Below are positions 6,650 to 10,642 of a DNA stretch of 10,642 nt, in pieces. Position 1 is the stretch's first letter. Each line of letters opens with the position of its first letter. The position numbers and the translations under genes are program-made. The notes under the pieces were generated by a model that did not search any database, was not told the DNA's origin, and was given only the letters and a program-made list of their open reading frames with translations. The stretch comes from Candidatus Kaiserbacteria bacterium RIFCSPLOWO2_01_FULL_55_19 (GTDB taxonomy: Bacteria; Patescibacteriota; Minisyncoccia; Phycocordibacterales; Phycocordibacteraceae). The stretch covers positions 1 through 10,642 of the forward strand of contig MFMD01000033.1 of the NCBI GenBank assembly GCA_001781715.1, in the 5' to 3' direction.

Positions 6650-6658
6650 AGAATAGCA
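6650..6658 (-). promoter_or_regulatory. Promoter of the CorA-like gene (extended -10)
   Basis: On the minus strand TGC-TATTCT is followed by six bases (AGAGTG) and the ATG at 6643. The hexamer is a 4/6 match and no -35 consensus is evident. Transcription is predicted to start at or next to the start codon. It lies back to back with the S41 peptidase promoter. Confidence 0.5.
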
Positions 6659-6674
6659 CGGGTTATTTCACTCG

Positions 6675-6683
6675 TGGTACACT
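6675..6683 (+). promoter_or_regulatory. Promoter of the S41 peptidase gene (extended -10)
   Basis: TGG-TACACT (hexamer 6678-6683, 4/6 match) is followed by eight bases (TTTGGAAC) and ATG 6692, so the predicted transcript begins at the start codon. The -35 region would overlap the -10 of the divergent CorA-like promoter and shows no consensus. Confidence 0.5.
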
Positions 6684-6691
6684 TTTGGAAC

Positions 6692-7936
6692 ATGGAATTT
6701 AATTACCGTAAGCGAAGCATTGTTGCGCGCGGCGTCTCCTATGCGCTTGTCGCGGCAGTTGCGTTTGGTCTGGGCATCACGATAGGCGAGAGCGGATCTT
6801 CTTCCGCCATCGTCTCTCACATTCCGCTTATCGGGGATGGTCTTGATGCGACGCCTGACCAAAGAGCCGACCTCACCGATTTCTGGAAGGCGTGGAACGC
6901 GCTTGATGCGAACTATGTGATTACCCACGCATCCTCCACGCTTCCGTCAACAAAAGAACGGCTCTTCGGCGCTATTCAGGGTCTCGCATCCTCCTATGGA
7001 GACCCGTATACCGTATTCTTCCCGCCGGAAGAGGCCAAGATATTTGCCGAGAGCATTTCGGGGAGTTTTGCCGGCGTGGGTATGGAAATTGATGTCAAAG
7101 ACAAAGTTCTGACGGTTATCGCACCCTTGAAGGGGACACCGGCGGAGGCGGCGGGTATCAAGGCAGGCGACCTTATTGCCGCCATTGACGGGAAATCAAC
7201 GGACGGTATTTCTACCGAAAAAGCGGTGAGTCAAATTCGCGGGGAGATTGGCACCAGCGTCAACTTCACGATTATTCGCGACGGGAAGGTGCTTGAGATA
7301 GAGGTTATCCGCGACACGATTCAGATACCGGAGACCAAAGACAGTGTTGATGCACAGACCGGCGTGTACAGTATCGCGCTCTACGAATTCAGTGCGAACT
7401 CCGCGAATCTCTTTAGTCAGGCCTTTGCTCGGTTCAAAGTATCGGGCTCCCGGAAGCTCCTTATTGATTTGCGCTCAAATCCGGGCGGCTACCTGGATTC
7501 GGCGGTTGATATCGCGAGCCATTTTCTTCCCAAGGGGACAACTATTGTGACCGAAGATTTTGGCGATACAGAATCCAATAATGTGCACACGAGTCTCGGG
7601 TACAACGATGTGCCCGCAGGAACCAAGGTCGCCGTGCTTATTGACGGCGGCTCTGCTTCCGCCTCGGAGATTTTCGCTGGCGCTCTGCAGGACGCAGGTG
7701 TAGCAACTATTATCGGCACGCAGTCGTTCGGCAAGGGTTCGGTGCAGACGCTGATTGACCTTGATAAGGGTTCGCTGAAGGTCACGGTTGCGCGGTGGGT
7801 CACGCCCGCCGGCCATTGGATTATGGATAGCGGCGTTACACCCGATATCATCGTCGCATACGAGAAAGCGGATACTTCGGAGGGGAACGACTCTCAAGTG
7901 GCGCGCGCCATCAAGTTTTTGACTACCGGTAAGTAG
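6692..7936 (+). CDS. S41-family carboxyl-terminal processing peptidase (CtpA/Prc-like)
   Basis: This 414-residue serine protease is anchored in the membrane and acts outside the cytoplasm on C-termini of envelope proteins. A transmembrane or signal-anchor segment lies at about 13-33 after a basic start (NYRKR). An N-terminal helical region with YGDPYTVFFPPEE (102-114) is followed by a PDZ domain (about 120-210) and the peptidase core with RSNPGGYL (261-268). The catalytic triad can be read as S323 (in GGSASASE), K348 and Q352 (in SFGKGSVQ), with the 25-residue Ser-Lys spacing of known Ctp enzymes. The frame stays open upstream to 6236, but that part overlaps the CorA-like gene antisense. ATG 6692 fits the promoter and the signal-anchor. 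rplI follows after 19 bases. Confidence 0.95.
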   Translation: MEFNYRKRSIVARGVSYALVAAVAFGLGITIGESGSSSAIVSHIPLIGDGLDATPDQRADLTDFWKAWNALDANYVITHASSTLPSTKERLFGAIQGLASSYGDPYTVFFPPEEAKIFAESISGSFAGVGMEIDVKDKVLTVIAPLKGTPAEAAGIKAGDLIAAIDGKSTDGISTEKAVSQIRGEIGTSVNFTIIRDGKVLEIEVIRDTIQIPETKDSVDAQTGVYSIALYEFSANSANLFSQAFARFKVSGSRKLLIDLRSNPGGYLDSAVDIASHFLPKGTTIVTEDFGDTESNNVHTSLGYNDVPAGTKVAVLIDGGSASASEIFAGALQDAGVATIIGTQSFGKGSVQTLIDLDKGSLKVTVARWVTPAGHWIMDSGVTPDIIVAYEKADTSEGNDSQVARAIKFLTTGK

Positions 7937-7955
7937 TGCGCTAAGGTAGCTCAAT

Positions 7956-8402
7956 ATGAAGGTTATTTTGACCAAGGATGTAAAGAATGTCGGCCGCGCG
8001 CACGATACCGTGCTGACCGCCGACGGATATGCGCTGAATTTCCTTATCCCCAAGAAACTCGCGATTCCTGCGACGATAGTCGCTCTACAGGAGGCACAGA
8101 TGCGCCGCAGACAGGCCGTTGACCGGTCTCTCCTTGATGTTGCGCTCGTCGCGCAGAATATCGCAACGCTTGCCGAAACGCGCATCGTAATCAAGGTAAA
8201 GGCGAATGAAAGGGGCCATCTCTATGATGGGGTGGACGAGTTTGATATCTTGAAAGCGGTCAAGGAGCAGGCGCGCATTGACCTTCCTATAGGTGCCATT
8301 CGGCTTGAGAAGCCATGTAAGAAGCTTGGAGTGTTCGCGGTGCCTGTCTCTGTAGGCGAAGTGTTCGGGAAGTTCTCAATCACGATTGAGGCGGAATCGT
8401 AA
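7956..8402 (+). CDS. rplI: Large ribosomal subunit protein bL9
   Basis: This 148-residue protein has both bL9 domains: the N-terminal rRNA-binding domain (MKVILTKDVKNVGRAHDTV, then the signature DGYALNFLIPKKLAIPAT), a connecting helix (about 45-75), and the C-terminal domain (KANERGHLYDGVDEFDI to the end). It binds 23S rRNA near the L1 stalk and affects frame maintenance. AAGG (7943-7946) nine bases before the ATG is a possible weak ribosome-binding site. No -10 box is seen, so it is probably transcribed with the S41 peptidase gene. bL9 is reported to be missing from several CPR lineages, so its presence is useful for placing the organism. Confidence 0.96.
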   Translation: MKVILTKDVKNVGRAHDTVLTADGYALNFLIPKKLAIPATIVALQEAQMRRRQAVDRSLLDVALVAQNIATLAETRIVIKVKANERGHLYDGVDEFDILKAVKEQARIDLPIGAIRLEKPCKKLGVFAVPVSVGEVFGKFSITIEAES

Positions 8403-8408
8403 ACCCTT

Positions 8409-8894
8409 ATGGCTAAGAAGCCATCGCTTGAGATTCTAACTTCGTATCTAAAGACGATTGAAAATAGCGTTGGTTCAAATCTATTCAGGAATCTCTATTT
8501 CCGTATCAAGGGGAAGACAGTTGATGTACTCGAGGACGGTGATCTTTCTTGCGCAAACTATGTAACAGCTATTTTACATCTTTTTGATTTAATTAAAGAA
8601 AGGCACACAACGGTTGTCGCTACGATTGATGACATAGTAAAGTCAGGATGGTACGAAATTAAGAAACCCAAGAGGGGGGCGCTGATTCTCTGGGGCTTTA
8701 AGAAAAAGGATGACGGTACTCAAGGTAGGCATCGCCATGTTGGCTTCTTCATAGACAGCAAGAATGCTATCAGCAATGATTCAGCAGCACGGAGTGTTGC
8801 TCGACACCACCCGACGTTCGGAACATTTCCAAACGGAGAAGCGAGGCGTGATATTCTCGCGTACTACTGGCACGACAAACTGAACCAGCGCTAG
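8409..8894 (+). CDS. Putative papain-like/NlpC-type cysteine peptidase or amidase, 161 aa
   Basis: I do not recognise a named family with certainty. The layout resembles NlpC/P60 or CHAP enzymes: a cysteine at the start of a helix (DLSCANYVTAIL, C48), then SGWYEIKKPKRGALILWGF, then a histidine before a strand (HRHVGFFI, H110), then AISND (121-124) and RHHPTFG. C48 and H110 are the likely catalytic pair, with N123 or H133 as a possible third residue. There is no signal peptide, so it would act in the cytoplasm or leave by another route. The ATG lies six bases after rplI without a clear Shine-Dalgarno site. By eye its coding sequence is more A/T-rich than its neighbours. The stop overlaps that of rpmA. 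Confidence 0.72.
   Translation: MAKKPSLEILTSYLKTIENSVGSNLFRNLYFRIKGKTVDVLEDGDLSCANYVTAILHLFDLIKERHTTVVATIDDIVKSGWYEIKKPKRGALILWGFKKKDDGTQGRHRHVGFFIDSKNAISNDSAARSVARHHPTFGTFPNGEARRDILAYYWHDKLNQR
8891..8894. other. CTAG shared by two convergent stop codons
   Basis: CTAG supplies the TAG of the cysteine-peptidase-like gene (8892-8894, plus) and the TAG of rpmA (8893-8891, minus). This is the same four-base overlap as at 2288-2291, again without any terminator. Confidence 0.9.
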
Positions 8895-9163
8895 AGAACC
8901 TCTACGACTTTCTTAGCCATCACGCGGCCGGTGAAGCTGGTCTTGCGGCGCGTGCGGAAGGCGACAGTGCCGGTGGCGATAGAGAAGAGCGTGTGGTCGC
9001 GGCCGACGCGGACATTCTTGCCCGCCTCAATTTTGGTGCCACGCTGGCGGACGATCACCATTCCCGGGCGCGCCGCATCGCCGTCAGCGAGCTTAACGCC
9101 GAGATATTTCGGGTTGGAATCATTGAGGTTCTTCGCTGAGCCGCCTGCCTTGGTTGATGCCAT
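8891..9163 (-). CDS. rpmA: Large ribosomal subunit protein bL27
   Basis: This 90-residue protein matches bL27, whose N-terminal tail reaches the peptidyl transferase centre. The start MASTKAGGSAKN follows the A-x-x-KAGGS pattern with no N-terminal pre-extension. LGVKLADGDAARPGMVIVRQRGTK and VGRDHTLFSIATG are the classical core. The gene is alone on its strand between two plus-strand genes, far from rplU. The upstream minus-strand sequence has TAAAAC nine bases before the ATG as a weak -10 candidate. No Shine-Dalgarno site is seen. Only 19 bases separate its start codon from that of the divergent 123-residue protein. Confidence 0.95.
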   Translation of the reverse strand: MASTKAGGSAKNLNDSNPKYLGVKLADGDAARPGMVIVRQRGTKIEAGKNVRVGRDHTLFSIATGTVAFRTRRKTSFTGRVMAKKVVEVL

Positions 9164-9165
9164 AA

Positions 9166-9174
9166 TGCTATAGT
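9166..9174 (+). promoter_or_regulatory. Promoter of the Ada-like membrane protein gene (extended -10)
   Basis: TGC-TATAGT (hexamer 9169-9174, 5/6 match) is followed by eight bases and ATG 9183, which places transcription start at the start codon. The core CTATAG is itself a palindrome inside the 19-bp gap to the divergent rpmA, so both genes may share it. Confidence 0.6.
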
Positions 9175-9182
9175 TTTACCTG

Positions 9183-9554
9183 ATGAATATAGCAGATGTG
9201 CGGGGGAAATGCAAAGCCCTGCTCGCTAAAATCCCCCGAGACGCGCTCACGCTCGGCGTCCTCCTCGTCGCTTCTTCAGTCAGCTTCGGGCTAGGGCTTC
9301 TCGCTGGGGAGGATGCGGGGCAGGGAAGTGAAGTACGGCTCCAGGAGCACCTGCCAACTTCCCTAGCGGGCACAGATTCAAAGGGCGTGTCGCAGGAAGG
9401 ACAGGTTGTAGCGTCAAAAAACGGCGCGAAGTATTATTTACCGGACTGTGCAGGAGCAGATCGCATAGCTCCCGCAAATAAGGTGTGGTTTGCGTCAGCG
9501 GCCGCCGCAACGGCGGCCGGTTATACTCCGGCGGTGAATTGTAAGGGGATATAA
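9183..9554 (+). CDS. Membrane-anchored small protein with an Ada-type metal-binding-like domain, 123 aa
   Basis: A membrane segment (about 20-41, rich in L, V, A and G) after a basic start (RGKCKALLAKIPR) anchors the protein. A polar linker follows (about 42-72). The C-terminal block runs VVASKNGAKYYLPDCAGADRIAPANKVWF and ends AAGYTPAVNCKGI. That order (ASKNG-x-YY-x-x-x-C, RI-x-x-x-N, F, AAGY-x-P, NC) resembles the zinc-binding module of the Ada DNA-repair protein, but only two cysteines (C89, C120) remain in the domain instead of four. Fused to a membrane anchor, it is unlikely to repair DNA, and its role is unknown. The start is fixed by the promoter eight bases upstream. Confidence is high that it is a gene and moderate for the domain. 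Confidence 0.75.
   Translation: MNIADVRGKCKALLAKIPRDALTLGVLLVASSVSFGLGLLAGEDAGQGSEVRLQEHLPTSLAGTDSKGVSQEGQVVASKNGAKYYLPDCAGADRIAPANKVWFASAAAATAAGYTPAVNCKGI
9499..9519 (+). other. GC-only perfect 9-bp hairpin inside a coding region
   Basis: CGGCCGCCG (9499-9507) pairs with CGGCGGCCG (9511-9519) around CAA. It codes for part of an alanine-rich stretch near the end of the 123-residue protein. No T-run follows. It could slow ribosomes or protect the 3' end, or it may be a by-product of the alanine codons. Confidence 0.5.
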
Positions 9555-9556
9555 TC

Positions 9557-9565
9557 TGTTAGAAT
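9557..9565 (+). promoter_or_regulatory. Promoter of the LOG-family gene (extended -10)
   Basis: TGT-TAGAAT (hexamer 9560-9565, 5/6 match) is followed by seven bases (TACCACT) and ATG 9573. TTGTAA (9539-9544) is a partial -35 but at only 15 bp spacing. The predicted transcript begins at the ATG. Confidence 0.55.
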
Positions 9566-9572
9566 TACCACT

Positions 9573-10322
9573 ATGAACGATGATCTTGCGCGCGATGCGC
9601 GGCCCGTGCTCCACGAAGACACCGAGAAGCTCACGAAGATTATTCACGAAGGCGGACGGACCCAACCCGAGGACCGTCCGCTCCTTGTCTGCAAGCCCCG
9701 CAAGGTAGAATCGTGGCGCATCTTCAAGATAATGTCGGAGTTCATTGAAGGATTTGATGTCATCCGCCGCTACGGCCTCGCGGCAACTTTCTTCGGTAGC
9801 TCGCGCCCGATGCTTCATGATGATTCCTATGTGGGCGCCGAGGAGCTCGCGCGCCGGCTCTCGCAAAAAGGGTTTGCGATTGTGACCGGAGGTAGTTCTG
9901 GCATCATGCAGGCGGCAAACAAGGGCGCCTTTGAGGTTGGTGGCGCATCAGTCGGTCTCAACGTCAGTTTGTCGGAAGCGCAGGACTACAACCCGTATCT
10001 TACCGAGAAATTCGTCTTTGACCACTTCTTCGTTCGCAAAGTGATGCTGACCTATGCCTCCGAGGTCTATGTCTATTTCCCAGGCGGATTCGGCACGCTG
10101 GATGAATTCTTTGAGATCGTCACCCTTATACAAACCAAGAAGCTGCGAGCCGTGCCTCTGGTCCTTATCGGGCGGGAATACTGGGAGCCACTCCTTAGTT
10201 TCATTGAAAAGACGTTGTACGAGAAATACGCGGCTATTGATAAGGCAGATATGAAGCTGTATACGCTCGTGGACTCAATTGACGAGGCATACGAGTACAT
10301 CACCAAGAATGTTTCTTGCTAG
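9573..10322 (+). CDS. LOG-family protein (cytokinin riboside 5'-monophosphate phosphoribohydrolase-like)
   Basis: This 249-residue Rossmann-type protein carries the LOG hallmark PGGFGTLDE (170-178), the nucleotide-binding TGGSSGIMQAANKGA (105-119), and VRK (154-156), whose arginine belongs to the active site in the family. Such enzymes cleave the N-glycosidic bond of nucleoside 5'-monophosphates (N6-modified AMP in the plant and some bacterial cases, AMP or other nucleotides in others). Residues 1-65 extend beyond the minimal LOG core and are charged. In a CPR-type cell nucleotide salvage is more likely than hormone synthesis, which is inference. It has its own leaderless-type promoter, 7 bases before the ATG, inside the 18-bp gap to the preceding gene. 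The substrate cannot be read from sequence. Confidence 0.93.
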   Translation: MNDDLARDARPVLHEDTEKLTKIIHEGGRTQPEDRPLLVCKPRKVESWRIFKIMSEFIEGFDVIRRYGLAATFFGSSRPMLHDDSYVGAEELARRLSQKGFAIVTGGSSGIMQAANKGAFEVGGASVGLNVSLSEAQDYNPYLTEKFVFDHFFVRKVMLTYASEVYVYFPGGFGTLDEFFEIVTLIQTKKLRAVPLVLIGREYWEPLLSFIEKTLYEKYAAIDKADMKLYTLVDSIDEAYEYITKNVSC

Positions 10323-10367
10323 CCCCACTAAGACTTTCCAGGGTGGTCTCTCTCGGTGGGGGACCCT
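10323..10367 (+). terminator. Structured 3' region of the LOG-family gene, possible weak terminator
   Basis: CCCCAC (10323-10328) can pair with GTGGGG (10356-10361). Alternatively AGGGT (10340-10344) pairs with ACCCT (10363-10367), which is followed by TTTAG. The two pairings compete and the T-tract is short, so this is only a candidate. Confidence 0.3.
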
Positions 10368-10642
10368 TTAGCTATAGTTCGCACAATATATCTTTTACGC
10401 ACTACCGCAGGGCGGAGTGCGTAAAAGATAGTCGCGATTGTGCGAGCCCTCAAAGCAGGGGGCTCACACAATCGCTCCACATTGCTCTCTTAATCAGTGT
10501 CACACCTATTCTCTTATCAGTGAATGTGCACACCGTAGTAGAAGGGAGAAGGAATCACTCAGTAGCTGTGGGGTAGGCTAAAACGGGGCCCCCTTCCCTA
10601 TTGGGAACTCGTCCACCCGAGATTTGAGTTAGGGAACAAACG
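10368..10642 (+). ncRNA. Region without a convincing gene; candidate structured RNA
   Basis: No credible protein is encoded: the open frame across it has no family features or start signal. Nested stems are strong. A 15-bp perfect stem joins 10389-10403 to 10416-10430 and is capped by CCGC/GCGG (10405-10408 / 10412-10415). An outer 9-bp stem joins 10379-10387 to 10437-10445. A competing 9-bp stem joins 10434-10442 to 10467-10475 and is continued by GAGCCC/GGGCTC (10444-10449 / 10460-10465). Later hairpins are TTCCC/GGGAA (10594-10598 / 10603-10607) and CTCG/CGAG (10608-10611 / 10618-10621). TATAGT (10373-10378) is a possible -10. I looked for RNase P RNA, tmRNA, SRP RNA and 5S hallmarks and did not find them. 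Strand is uncertain. Confidence 0.4.
10487..10522 (+). repeat. Short direct repeat in the 3' non-coding region
   Basis: CTCTTAATCAGTG (10487-10499) recurs as CTCTTATCAGTG (10511-10522), differing by one A, with start points 24 bases apart. Two copies only. Confidence 0.5.

Noticed and set aside
6236..6691. Upstream extension of the S41 peptidase frame by 152 codons
   Set aside because: It lies antisense to the CorA-like gene, resembles no S41 N-terminus, and would bury the signal-anchor segment. ATG 6692 has a promoter in the right place.
10379..10475. CRISPR array or integron attC site
   Set aside because: The repeats are inverted, few, and not regularly spaced. There are no spacers, cas genes, attC core boxes or integrase in view.
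10316..10576. Open frame of 86 codons in the 3' region
   Set aside because: It starts inside the LOG gene and runs through the perfect stem-loops, and its product has no coherent composition or motif. RNA structure explains the sequence better.
10323..10642. RNase P RNA, tmRNA, SRP RNA or 5S rRNA
   Set aside because: I searched both strands by eye for the GAGGAAAGTCC-type core, a T-arm plus tag-peptide frame ending in Ala codons, the GGAAGGAAGCAGC tetraloop region and the 5S core, and found none. GGAAAGTC on the minus strand near 10335 is an isolated match in the wrong place.
1..10642. Phage, transposon or defence-system genes
   Set aside because: No transposase, integrase, capsid, nuclease or toxin-antitoxin signature is seen. 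Nearly all genes are housekeeping or small envelope proteins.

Overview
The window looks like part of a small, tightly packed bacterial genome of the Patescibacteria (CPR), most likely a Parcubacteria-like lineage. This is inferred from the kind of proteins and the layout, not from a marker tree. The signs are scattered single ribosomal protein genes, very short or overlapping junctions, sparse Shine-Dalgarno sites, and small secreted or membrane proteins of types I associate with that group. TGA is used as a stop (corA-like and cysS both end in TGA just before the next gene), so the Gracilibacteria-type code, where TGA is glycine, does not apply.

Layout. 1-89 is the tail of an unrecognised gene. 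90-261 is a structured, regulatory-looking leader before a 78-residue small protein (262-498), which ends in the one clear intrinsic terminator of the window. Next come rplU (577-894) and a DEAD-box RNA helicase (969-2291), both on the plus strand. Four genes then lie on the minus strand, in transcription order CorA-like transporter (6643-5726), cysS (5720-4263), dnaB (4249-2891) and recR (2890-2288). From a 48-bp divergent gap the plus strand resumes with an S41 peptidase (6692-7936), rplI (7956-8402) and a cysteine-peptidase-like protein (8409-8894). rpmA (9163-8891) is on the minus strand, a membrane-anchored Ada-like protein (9183-9554) diverges from it, and a LOG-family protein (9573-10322) follows. 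The last 320 bases have no convincing gene but contain strong nested and mutually exclusive stem-loops, possibly a structured RNA.

The genes are mostly housekeeping: ribosome (L21, L9, L27), tRNA charging (CysRS), replication (DnaB), repair (RecR), RNA remodelling (DEAD helicase), envelope proteolysis (S41) and ion transport (CorA-like). I see no phage, transposon, CRISPR or defence system.

The most notable pattern concerns expression. Six apparent transcription starts share TGn-TANNNT followed 6-9 nt later by the ATG, so the predicted mRNAs are leaderless or nearly so. Both convergent junctions reuse one CTAG tetranucleotide as the stop codon of both genes. Other points are a CorA-like protein whose GMN signature reads AMK, and the structured 3' region.
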